From a virus: 27,330 bases of DNA. Positions 20,717 through 27,330 of this stretch are shown one piece after another. A program made the translations under genes and the position numbers. The notes beneath the pieces were generated by a model. That model had not been told where the DNA came from and searched no databases. It was given only the letters and a program-made list of their open reading frames with translations. Numbering within the stretch: position 1 is the first letter of the stretch; every line of letters begins with the position of its first letter. Location: positions 1 to 27,330 of IMG/VR virus record IMGVR_UViG_3300021087_000063; one strand, 5' to 3'.

Positions 20717-21710
20717 AACACATGGCAGAATGTTTACTGACAATACAGTTGGTATTCCACAATTAGCTTTGGCAGATGGTACAGATGGTCAGGCGATTGT
20801 TACAGACGGGTCTGGTACATTACGATTTGCAACAGTTGGTGCTGGTGGTAGTGTTGGTTCTTCTGTTTATGTAGAAGATATTCGTACTGGTGATGGTACT
20901 ACGGCAACTTTTACTTTAAGTACAGCAGCTCCATATGAAGAATCAATATTAGTTTTTATTGATGGTGTTGGCCAACCAACAAGTTCTTTTACATTACCAT
21001 CAACAACATCTATTACATTTAGTCCTGCACCTGGCAATGGTGCAGCTATAAGAATATGTCATCTTGGTATTGCAAGTTCAGTTGGTAATAATAGTATTAC
21101 TGGTGCAAAGATTGCTATGGGTGGAGATGTTGCTGGTGATGTTTTATATTACAACGGAACTGACTATCAACGACTTGGTATAGGAACAACAGGACAACAT
21201 CTTGCAACGAATAGTGCTGCTAATGCACCTGAGTGGGTTGATGTGAGTGGTAAATTAGTAAAACGAGTTGTAACAATAAATAATACTCCCGGATCTAGCA
21301 CGGGTAATATGCCTTTTGACGAAACACAACCGTTATTTTCAGAAGGTGCAGATTTGGGTATGTCAACAACCTATGCACCGACAAGTGCAACCAATAGATT
21401 GCTAATTAAAGTACAAATGGCTCTCGATCATACTGTAGATACTTCAGAACATGGAATATATCTCTGTAAAGATGGTAGTGATGCTTTGACTGCTTGCATG
21501 AATCAGGGATCTGGAGAAGGATCTTTTGAGATGTGTCAATTAATATATGATGTAGTTGCTGGTAGTACAGCTGCTGCAACATGGACTGTTAGGGGTGGTA
21601 ATGCAGAAGTCGGTCGAACATTGTATTGGAATCGTGATGCTGCGAATGTAAATATATTTGGCGCAGGTAATGTACACAGTCATTTGATAATAGAAGAATA
21701 TACACCATAA
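20706..21710 (+). CDS. Tail-fibre-like protein, 334 aa
   Basis: The start (HGRMFTDNTVGIPQLALADG) leads into a DGTDGQAIVTDGSGTLRFAT unit also seen in the 17662 gene. Next comes the shared FTLS...VFIDGVGQPTSSFTLPSTTSI...RICHLG module (residues about 66-128), then SITGAKIAMGGDVAGDVLYY with NGTDYQRL as a second shared module, and finally a distinct beta-rich tip (from about 195) ending HSHLIIEEYTP. The combination marks a short tail fibre or fibre-tip protein with interchangeable parts. The start codon lies inside the end of the preceding gene, with AAGGAT nearby. Confidence 0.8.
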   Translation: MTIKTHGRMFTDNTVGIPQLALADGTDGQAIVTDGSGTLRFATVGAGGSVGSSVYVEDIRTGDGTTATFTLSTAAPYEESILVFIDGVGQPTSSFTLPSTTSITFSPAPGNGAAIRICHLGIASSVGNNSITGAKIAMGGDVAGDVLYYNGTDYQRLGIGTTGQHLATNSAANAPEWVDVSGKLVKRVVTINNTPGSSTGNMPFDETQPLFSEGADLGMSTTYAPTSATNRLLIKVQMALDHTVDTSEHGIYLCKDGSDALTACMNQGSGEGSFEMCQLIYDVVAGSTAAATWTVRGGNAEVGRTLYWNRDAANVNIFGAGNVHSHLIIEEYTP

Positions 21711-21734
21711 TTTAAATAATAAAAAAAAGGAAAA

Positions 21735-22049
21735 ATGATGGCACATAATATATTAACAGCAAATGCAATACATTGGAAATTTCCAACTCATAGTATAACG
21801 ACTATGGATAATGAAATTACTGTATTTGAGCCAGGTCCTATTCCTACACAATCAGAAATTGATGGTTATATTGTAGAGTATGAAGCTCATTTAAAATCTA
21901 TTGAATATATGAAGAAACGAAAAAAAGAATATCCTTCAATTGATGATGTTACAATTGCACTTGCAGAAAAGGCAGAAGGCGATTCTACAATGTGGGATGA
22001 AATAACTGAAAAGCGACAAGCAGTAAAAACAAAATATCCTAAAGGTTAA
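21735..22049 (+). CDS. Small fibre-region protein with YPSIDDVTIAL tail, 104 aa
   Basis: The N-terminal half is beta-like (ILTANAIHWKFPTHSITTMD...). A helix follows (IDGYIVEYEAHLKSIEYMKK) and a conserved-looking end: YPSIDDVTIALAEKAEGDST, then MWDEI...KTKYPK. The YPSIDDxxxALxEKxEGD...KxKYPK tail is a pattern I associate with small proteins next to tail fibres in marine phages, possibly fibre-assembly helpers. AAAGGA lies before two consecutive ATG codons; the second (21738) is equally possible as start. A TTTAAATA box at 21711-21718 is a weak late-promoter variant. Confidence 0.76.
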   Translation: MMAHNILTANAIHWKFPTHSITTMDNEITVFEPGPIPTQSEIDGYIVEYEAHLKSIEYMKKRKKEYPSIDDVTIALAEKAEGDSTMWDEITEKRQAVKTKYPKG

Positions 22050-22051
22050 TA

Positions 22052-23131
22052 ATGGCTTTACAAAAAATCCCAGGTAGGGCAATACAATTAGAGTCACAAG
22101 CAAACTCAGATGTTATGTATCATAACGGAACTGATTGGGTGCGACTTGCAAAAGGTGAAGCAGGACAAGTATTAGTTGTTAATGACGCTGGAACTTTTCC
22201 ACAATGGGGTACATCTGATTGGATTTATCGTGGTAGTATTAGAGGATTTTCTTTTGGTGGTGCTAATCACCATGACCAGCCGGGTGGTGGTGGAACAGGT
22301 GTCTGGTATTTCTTTGCAGATATATTTTCTCACGAATTTGCAAGTGATGGAAATGCGGTTGATTCAACTGGTAATTTAACACAATCCACACACGTTGGCG
22401 CTGGTTTTTCAAGTGAAACAACTTCATTTATGGCTGGTGGATCAGTTAGTCCTAGTAGTACTAATGTAATTGAAAGTTTTCCAAATGCAAATCCAGCTGC
22501 TGGTGGAACTGATCTTGCTAATTTAACAAGTGCTAGTAATGGAGTAACACCAGTTTCAAGTTTAACACATGGTTATGTACATGGTATAGTCGCTTCTGCA
22601 AATTTTGATAAATTTGCATTTGCCAATACAACAAATGCAGTTGGAGTACATAATTTATCATTTAATCATGGTGGTACTCAATCTGCTGGTGCAACTGATT
22701 CGAGGAATGATTATGGATATGTAGCTGGCGGTGGAAGTCCAACAGCTATAAATGCTATCGAGAGATTTTCATTTGCAAACGAGAATAACCAAGATGATGT
22801 AGGAGATTTAGCTAGCATTGGTGGTCAAGCTTCTGGTTGTTCATCAGAAACAAATGGTTATTTTTTAGGACCGGGAAATCCAACAAGAGTGCAAAGATAT
22901 GCATTTGCATCATCTGGTAATGCAACACAGGTTTCTACACTTAGTTCATCTGGATCGGCTAGAGGAAATGGAATGTCATCTCAGACACATGGATATGTTG
23001 TTGGTGGTGAAGTTCATTTTACACAAATAGATAAATTTTCTTTTGCTAATGAAACAACATGGAATGATGTTGGAGATTTAGGAACAGGAGAAACGACTAA
23101 TAGATGTCATCACTCATCATCACATTTTTAA
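22052..23131 (+). CDS. Kelch-like repeat tail protein 1, 359 aa
   Basis: This is the first of three paralogues. Residues 1-55 form an anchor (LQKIPGRAIQLES..., SDVMYHNGTDWVRLAKGEAG, then QWGTSDW). From about 62, six repeats of roughly 50 residues follow the plan (T)(H)GYxxGG...I(D)KFSFAxxxNAxDVGDL...GxSSxT, the third and fifth degenerate (HGYVHGI, NGYFLGP). A di-glycine after a hydrophobic strand and an aromatic strand later in each unit suggest blades of a six-bladed propeller such as kelch; the fold is inference. It ends SSSHF where the other two end SGHQY. It starts three bases after the previous stop. A fibre-tip role is probable. Confidence 0.8.
   Translation: MALQKIPGRAIQLESQANSDVMYHNGTDWVRLAKGEAGQVLVVNDAGTFPQWGTSDWIYRGSIRGFSFGGANHHDQPGGGGTGVWYFFADIFSHEFASDGNAVDSTGNLTQSTHVGAGFSSETTSFMAGGSVSPSSTNVIESFPNANPAAGGTDLANLTSASNGVTPVSSLTHGYVHGIVASANFDKFAFANTTNAVGVHNLSFNHGGTQSAGATDSRNDYGYVAGGGSPTAINAIERFSFANENNQDDVGDLASIGGQASGCSSETNGYFLGPGNPTRVQRYAFASSGNATQVSTLSSSGSARGNGMSSQTHGYVVGGEVHFTQIDKFSFANETTWNDVGDLGTGETTNRCHHSSSHF
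22127..22155 (+). repeat. 29-bp identical segment shared with 24361-24389
   Basis: The DNA encoding GTDWVRLAKG in the anchor of kelch-like protein 1 is identical over 29 bp to 24361-24389 in protein 3, while protein 2 differs (GSAWQRLPIG). This suggests recent conversion between the outer two genes, skipping the middle one. Confidence 0.75.
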
Positions 23132-23156
23132 TATGAAGATACTAAAAGGATAGATA

Positions 23157-24275
23157 ATGGCGACACAAAAAATACCGGGAAGAGCAATTAAATTAGGAAA
23201 TGATACTGCTGGTGATATTACATATTTTGATGGAAGTGCATGGCAACGATTACCAATAGGTTCAGCTGGTCATCGACTAACTATGAATGAAGATGGTACG
23301 GCACCTAGATGGGGACCGACTTGTTTATTTACTGGAACACAAAAAGGTTATGCTTGTGGTGGGTTGGGTGGATCAAATGTATACCATGACGATATAATAT
23401 ACTGGAGTTTTGCATCAGATGGAAATGGTACAGAAGGTTCTTATGGTGATTTACAACGAGGAGCAAGATTTCTTGGTGGCCATTCATCACAGACACATGG
23501 ATATACTTCTGGTGGTTATGCAGGCGTGGGTAATACTGTTGTTAATGTAATTGATCGTTTTAGTTTTACGACAGAGGGAAATTCTACAGATTGGGCAGAT
23601 TTAAGTAATATTACTTGTAGGTCTGCGGCAGTATCATCATGTACTCATGGATTTGCAGCAGGAGGAACCAATGAAGGGCCATCAACAGTTACTATTGATG
23701 TAATTGATAAGTTTCCATTTGCGACACAAACAAATGCAACTGATTGGGCAAATTTAACAGAAAATAAATATGCCGGTGCGGGATGTTCATCTTCATCTCA
23801 TGGTTATATGATGGGAGGTGTAAGCACAACTGCTGCGATGCTTAATGTAATTGAAAATTATCCATATGCGACACAAACAAATGCTAGTGATGTAAGTGAT
23901 ATAACTCTTGCAAGACATTCTCCTGCAGGAAATTCATCAACTACACATGGGTATGTTTCTGGAGGATGTATTCAAACTGCATCTATTGCTAATTCTGATA
24001 TTGTTGATAAAATGTCATTTGCTACTGGTGGTAATTCTACAGATCACGGAGATTTATCTATGGCAAGACGGCATCCTTCTGGTGCTTCATCTGATACTCA
24101 TGGATATACTGCTGGAGGTAATTTTGGTTCTACAGCATCACCTCCAATAGATGCGTTGACTGATAGAATTGATAAGTTTGCTTATGCTTCAAATATAACT
24201 GCAACAGATGTTGGAAATTTATACTTTCAAGGTAGTGATCGAGAATTAGATGGATGTTCAGGTCATCAATATTAA
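23157..24275 (+). CDS. Kelch-like repeat tail protein 2, 372 aa
   Basis: Same plan as the neighbours: anchor ATQKIPGRAIKLGNDTAGDI, TYFDGSAWQRLPIGSAG, then APRWGPTCLFTGTQ. Six repeats follow with KGYACGG, HGYTSGG, HGFAAGG, HGYMMGG, HGYVSGG and HGYTAGG, each followed by an (I)DxFxFATxTNxTDxxDL strand. It ends SGHQY. Repeats are closest to those of protein 3, sharing exact 17-mers in the ATQTNA region. The probable structure is a six-bladed propeller on a fibre, acting in receptor binding; this is inferred. AAAGGA lies about 7 bases before the ATG. Confidence 0.82.
   Translation: MATQKIPGRAIKLGNDTAGDITYFDGSAWQRLPIGSAGHRLTMNEDGTAPRWGPTCLFTGTQKGYACGGLGGSNVYHDDIIYWSFASDGNGTEGSYGDLQRGARFLGGHSSQTHGYTSGGYAGVGNTVVNVIDRFSFTTEGNSTDWADLSNITCRSAAVSSCTHGFAAGGTNEGPSTVTIDVIDKFPFATQTNATDWANLTENKYAGAGCSSSSHGYMMGGVSTTAAMLNVIENYPYATQTNASDVSDITLARHSPAGNSSTTHGYVSGGCIQTASIANSDIVDKMSFATGGNSTDHGDLSMARRHPSGASSDTHGYTAGGNFGSTASPPIDALTDRIDKFAYASNITATDVGNLYFQGSDRELDGCSGHQY
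23721..23884 (+). repeat. 17-mer repeats inside kelch-like genes
   Basis: GCGACACAAACAAATGC occurs exactly at 23721-23737, 23868-23884 and 25009-25025, encoding the ATQTNA part of successive repeats in proteins 2 and 3. Such identical stretches provide sites for repeat gain, loss and exchange by recombination. Confidence 0.75.
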
Positions 24276-24285
24276 GGAATAAATA

Positions 24286-25395
24286 ATGGCGATACAAAAA
24301 ATATCAGGTGTCACAATAGAGTTGACTAGTCAAGCATCAGGTGATGTTGCATACTTTGATGGAACTGATTGGGTGCGACTTGCAAAAGGAGAACCTGGAG
24401 AAGTTCTTACTATGAATGAATCTGAAACAGCACCTCAATGGGGTCCGGCCTGTTTATTTACTGGAACACAAACTGGATATTCATGTGGTGGGTGGACAGG
24501 ACCGGGTGAAACTTATTCAGATAATATTCAAAAATATAGTCTTGTTACAGATGGTAATAGTACCGATATTGGTAATCTAGTATTTAGTCGTAGAATGTGT
24601 AATGGCCATTCATCTTCAACTCATGGCTATGTAACTAGTGGATACAAAGGTTCACCCATAGTGAATTATAATCAGATTGATCGTTTTAGTTTTACAACAG
24701 ATGGAGATGCTACAGATTGGGCAGACTGCACGACCACTATGAAAGTGAGAGCAGCACCCGCATCATCATGTACTGATGGATTTACATATGGTGGAGAAGA
24801 TGGTGCTCATCTTAATACTAATGTTATTGATAAGTTTCCATTTGCTTCACAAACAAATGCTACAGATTGGGCCGATGCGGTAAAAGCACAATATGCTGGT
24901 GCGGGATGTTCATCTGATACTTATGGTTATGCTATGGGAGGTGTTCAGCATTTAGCACCGGGTATACCGAGTGGAACAGTAATTAATAGTATTGAAAGAT
25001 ATCCATTTGCGACACAAACAAATGCTACAGATGTAGGAGATATAACTGTTACAAGACATACACCAGTAGGAGTATCTTCTCTAACACATGGTTATTGTTG
25101 TGGAGGTACCTTTGCTCCTGCGCCTGCTGGGACGCAAGATTATGATGTTATTGATAGGGTATCATTTGCTACTGGAGGGAATGCTACAGATCACGGAGAT
25201 TTGACTGCTGTTATTAGACATCCTTCAGCTGCATCATCAACAACTCATGGATATGTTTGTGGTGGTGGTTGGGGGCCAAGTTGGTCAGCTGTAGTTAATG
25301 TAATACAAAAATTTGCATATGCTTCTAACACAACTGCTACAGATGTAGGAGATATAACCATAGCTACAGATGGAATGTCTGGACATCAATATTAA
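24286..25395 (+). CDS. Kelch-like repeat tail protein 3, 369 aa
   Basis: Anchor AIQKISGVTIELTSQASGDV, AYFDGTDWVRLAKGEPGE, then APQWGPACLFTGTQ. Six repeats follow with TGYSCGG, HGYVTSG, DGFTYGG, YGYAMGG, HGYCCGG and HGYVCGG, with strands of IDxFxFxxxTNATDxxD type, ending SGHQY. Some repeats carry cysteines (SCGG, CCGG, VCGG), unlike most in protein 1. It is separated by ten bases from protein 2. The three genes look like tandem duplicates that diverged at repeat loops, as expected for host-range proteins. Function inferred from context and plan. Confidence 0.82.
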   Translation: MAIQKISGVTIELTSQASGDVAYFDGTDWVRLAKGEPGEVLTMNESETAPQWGPACLFTGTQTGYSCGGWTGPGETYSDNIQKYSLVTDGNSTDIGNLVFSRRMCNGHSSSTHGYVTSGYKGSPIVNYNQIDRFSFTTDGDATDWADCTTTMKVRAAPASSCTDGFTYGGEDGAHLNTNVIDKFPFASQTNATDWADAVKAQYAGAGCSSDTYGYAMGGVQHLAPGIPSGTVINSIERYPFATQTNATDVGDITVTRHTPVGVSSLTHGYCCGGTFAPAPAGTQDYDVIDRVSFATGGNATDHGDLTAVIRHPSAASSTTHGYVCGGGWGPSWSAVVNVIQKFAYASNTTATDVGDITIATDGMSGHQY

Positions 25396-25417
25396 GGATA
25401 GGTTCACAGGTATAATG

Positions 25418-25425
25418 TATAAATA
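25418..25425 (+). promoter_or_regulatory. T4-type late promoter box
   Basis: TATAAATA lies in the 53-bp gap after the kelch-like genes. The ribosome site GGAGA and the ATG at 25449 follow at normal distance, so this should start a separate late transcript for the right-hand genes. Confidence 0.75.
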
Positions 25426-25448
25426 CTAGAAAAATGGAGAATTAAAAA

Positions 25449-25985
25449 ATGGCAGTAACAGTAGTTAATTTAACAGATACTTTTGATGAGTGGAGATTAA
25501 AGACTAATACCCTAGGAACAAATACGGGTGATTTGGCTACTCTTTCTACGACTGCCAAAGGAAGTCTTGTAGCAGCTATCAATGAGATTTTCACCAATGA
25601 TAGTGATGATATGGAAAATGTGGTAGATGATACCACACCGCAGTTGGGAGGAAATCTTGATCTGAATAGTAAGGATATTACTGGTACTGGTAATTTAAAT
25701 ATTACTGGTGTATTAACTGCTACATCTATTGCTGGAACTGTTACTGGTACAACTCAAGCAGCAAGTAATAATTCTACCAAACTTGCAACGACAGCATATG
25801 TTGATGCACAAGTCGCAACAGAGGATACTCTAGCCGAGATGAACGATACTACTATGTCGGGTTTGGCAAATCTTAATATTCTTGTATATAATAGTGGAAC
25901 ATCTGTTTGGGAAAATAAAACAACGTCAGCTGCAGGGATTCCAACATCAGGATTTGCTGTTGCTATGGCAATAGCACTTGGATAA
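25449..25985 (+). CDS. Tail-fibre-like protein, 178 aa
   Basis: The N-terminus (VVNLTDTFDEWRLKTNTLGT) and a helical segment SLVAAINEIF are followed by VVDDTTPQLGGNLDLNSKDI, a motif very common in phage fibre shafts. Then come TGxxxxTGVLTATSIAG units and the TKLATTAYVDAQVATED pattern of fibre trimerisation regions. The end reads GFAVAMAIALG. It has the features of a short fibre or of an N-terminal fibre segment, and no tip domain is evident, so it may work with the genes that follow. GGAGA lies upstream of the ATG, behind the late box. Confidence 0.78.
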   Translation: MAVTVVNLTDTFDEWRLKTNTLGTNTGDLATLSTTAKGSLVAAINEIFTNDSDDMENVVDDTTPQLGGNLDLNSKDITGTGNLNITGVLTATSIAGTVTGTTQAASNNSTKLATTAYVDAQVATEDTLAEMNDTTMSGLANLNILVYNSGTSVWENKTTSAAGIPTSGFAVAMAIALG

Positions 25986-25990
25986 AGTAT

Positions 25991-25998
25991 TATAAATA
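25991..25998 (+). promoter_or_regulatory. T4-type late promoter box
   Basis: TATAAATA starts six bases after the stop of the 25449 gene. AGAGGAA and the ATG at 26025 follow, giving a leader of about 20 bases. Confidence 0.76.
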
Positions 25999-26024
25999 TA
26001 TAAAACAATGAAGAGGAATTAAAA

Positions 26025-26372
26025 ATGGCAAATGATTTTAAAAACGCAATAGCGCAAAACATAAGTAATGCTTCTGGCGGCACTACTCTTTATACGGTCC
26101 CAGCAACAAAGACTTCTATTATGTTGGAACTTGATATTGCCAATACGACACAGAATGTTGTTGAGGCTTCTGTTGAAGTTTTAGACTCAAGTGTATCTTC
26201 ATCGGCTTGGAGGTATCTGGTTAAAAATGCACCTGTTCCTTCTGGTGGTTCATTGATGGTAATCGCTGGACAGAAAATTGTATTAGAGGCAGGAGATAAG
26301 GTAAGAGTAACTGCAAGTGCTGCGAATGTTTTAGATGTAGTTGCAGCCATACTAGAGGATGTAAATAGCTAA
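26025..26372 (+). CDS. Small beta-rich virion structural protein, 115 aa
   Basis: The protein reads MANDFKNAIAQNISNASGGT, then TLYTVPATKTSIMLELDIAN, a valine-rich strand region, and VPSGGSLMVIAGQKIVLEAG followed by DKVRV. The alternating strands and an LEAGD turn suggest an immunoglobulin- or jelly-roll-like sandwich. I associate the layout vYTVPAxxTxxxxxLxIAN...GxxIVLxAGDxV with small structural proteins of marine phages. No signal peptide or membrane span is visible. Late promoter and AGAGGAA lie upstream. The stop overlaps the next ATG by one base. Confidence 0.76.
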   Translation: MANDFKNAIAQNISNASGGTTLYTVPATKTSIMLELDIANTTQNVVEASVEVLDSSVSSSAWRYLVKNAPVPSGGSLMVIAGQKIVLEAGDKVRVTASAANVLDVVAAILEDVNS

Positions 26373-26926
26373 TGGCATATATAGGAAAACAACCAGCTAA
26401 CGTAGGTCAACGACCAAGTGAAGATACATATACTGCTACAGCAAATCAAACTGTTTTTACTTTGACTGCTGATGTAGATTATGAATCAGATATTATTGTT
26501 TCAATCAATGGTGTTACACAAACCAATGCAGCTTTTGCATTGAGTGGAACTGGAAGTCGTACTCTTACATTTGTTTCTGGCATGACTGTTGGAGATGTTG
26601 TTAGAGTTTTGCATCATGGTTATAAACCAATGACTGTTACTGTTGCAGATAATATTGTAACGACACAGAAAATAGAAGATGATGCAGTTACAGAACCTAA
26701 GATATTAGATGGCGCAGTAACACAAGCTAAGATTCATTCAGCTGTTGTTCTTGGAGGTCCCTCTATTGGAACAATACCAAATATGGTTCGTACCAATGCA
26801 AAAACAATTACGGCCGCAATAACTTTTGCGGGAACAGAAAACGGTATCACAGCAGGTCCCGTTACATTTAGTGGTAGTGGTTCTGTTACTGTTACTACTG
26901 GAAGTACTTGGCATTTACTAGTATAG
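26372..26926 (+). CDS. Tail-fibre-like protein with shared module, 184 aa
   Basis: A YIGKQPANVGQRPSEDTYTA start is followed by the module found in two other fibre genes (FTLTADVD...VSINGVTQTNAAFALSGTGS...RVLHHGYK, residues about 25-88). Then come TVADNIVTTQKIEDDAVTEP and KILDGAVTQAKI repeats and a short C-terminal beta segment (ITAAITFAGTENGITAGPVT) ending STWHLLV. It is probably a small fibre or fibre adaptor. The start overlaps the previous stop (TAATG) and is translationally coupled. Confidence 0.78.
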   Translation: MAYIGKQPANVGQRPSEDTYTATANQTVFTLTADVDYESDIIVSINGVTQTNAAFALSGTGSRTLTFVSGMTVGDVVRVLHHGYKPMTVTVADNIVTTQKIEDDAVTEPKILDGAVTQAKIHSAVVLGGPSIGTIPNMVRTNAKTITAAITFAGTENGITAGPVTFSGSGSVTVTTGSTWHLLV

Positions 26927-26934
26927 GAAATTAA

Positions 26935-27330
26935 ATGACGATAATAATAGATGGAACAGTTGGTGCAAACAAAGCAGTTGTATTAGATTCTAATGGTAAG
27001 TTACCTGCAATAGATGGAAGTCTTTTGACTACACTTAATGCAACTCAAGTAACTACTGGATCAATAGCAACAGCTCGTTTAGATGCAGCTACAACAGGTG
27101 CCAATAAAGTTTTAATACTAGATGGTTCTGGTAATTTAGGTGCAGTTGATGGAAGTAACTTAACTGGTATTGAATCTGCAACAAAGAGTTCAAGTGATCC
27201 TACTATCACAACAAATGCTTCACTTGGAACGAAATGGATTAATACTACTTCAGGTGAAATTTTTATTTTAACAGATGCAACAACTAATGAGAATGTATGG
27301 ACAAGTACAGGTGGGACTAGTGGTAATGTA
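26935..27330 (+). CDS. Tail-fibre-like protein, 5' part only (cut by window edge)
   Basis: The frame begins MTIIIDGTVGANKAVVLDSN and is open to the last base (132 codons). Two 25-residue units repeat: GANKAVVLDSNGKLPAIDGS and GANKVLILDGSGNLGAVDGS, each followed by a short hydrophobic end, separated by a TQVTTGSIATARLD segment. The last visible part (LGTKWINTTSGEIFILTDAT, NENVW) is a pattern common in marine-phage fibres. AGGA lies about 9 bases before the ATG. The C-terminal domain lies outside the window, so the final function cannot be judged. Confidence 0.78.
   Translation, partial: MTIIIDGTVGANKAVVLDSNGKLPAIDGSLLTTLNATQVTTGSIATARLDAATTGANKVLILDGSGNLGAVDGSNLTGIESATKSSSDPTITTNASLGTKWINTTSGEIFILTDATTNENVWTSTGGTSGNV

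Noticed and set aside
21711-21718. TTTAAATA before the 104-aa gene as a late promoter
   Set aside because: It differs from the exact box at a conserved position; noted only as a weak variant.
22052-25395. CRISPR-like array from regularly spaced repeats
   Set aside because: Repeats are protein-level units of about 150 bp in open frames, with variable DNA, not identical short direct repeats with unique spacers.
1-27330. tRNA genes, insertion sequences or integrase
   Set aside because: I saw no cloverleaf with TTCRANNC-type arm, no transposase or recombinase motif, and no flanking target duplications.

Overview
The window is part of the genome of a T4-like contractile-tailed phage, probably a marine one. 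The evidence is recognisable T4-type baseplate genes in T4-like order (gene 25, gene 6, a gp7-position wedge protein, gene 8), a very large DUF4815-type structural protein, and exact copies of the T4 late promoter box TATAAATA in front of plus-strand structural genes. The AT-rich base composition and several small-protein types recall marine phages of the cyanophage/pelagiphage group. No photosynthesis or other host-diagnostic gene is present, so the host cannot be assigned.

Layout. Positions 21-3709 (minus strand) hold two early-type operons of small, mostly unrecognised genes. Operon 1 has ten genes (2304 down to 21) and operon 2 has six (3709 down to 2504). Each starts at a strong extended -10 sigma70-type promoter (TTGACT, 17 bp, TATAAT or TATACT). 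Both promoters sit in a duplicated, ungapped 81-bp module carrying an invariant 19-bp element about 44 bp upstream of the -35, next to a complex inverted-repeat structure. Several products are single-membrane-span micro-proteins, and each operon encodes one member of a paralogous 42/43-residue membrane pair.

At 3917 the direction switches. Late promoters then drive four plus-strand accessory genes: a protein with a Coq4-like HDxxHx11E motif, a HAD-family phosphatase, a small helical protein, and a larger protein with PD-(D/E)XK-like features. A small basic protein follows. Positions 6482-17660 are the baseplate module (gp25, gp6, gp7-position protein, gp8, DUF4815 protein, short coiled-coil protein). 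The last three large proteins share GxGY...TGGGG repeat modules, which points to domain exchange inside the module.

Positions 17662-27330 are a tail-fibre/adhesin region built from shuffled modules: an RRGTT-type fibre, a glycine-rich adhesin-like protein, a six-cysteine Zn-ribbon-like protein, further fibres, and three consecutive paralogues each with six kelch-like repeats of about 50 residues. Short structural or fibre genes follow, the last one cut by the window edge. The likely logic is early small host-takeover proteins from the left operons, then late-sigma-dependent expression of baseplate and host-recognition parts. I see no tRNA, CRISPR array, insertion sequence or integrase. No stretch longer than 300 bp lacks a gene; the largest gap (3710-3937) is a regulatory region.
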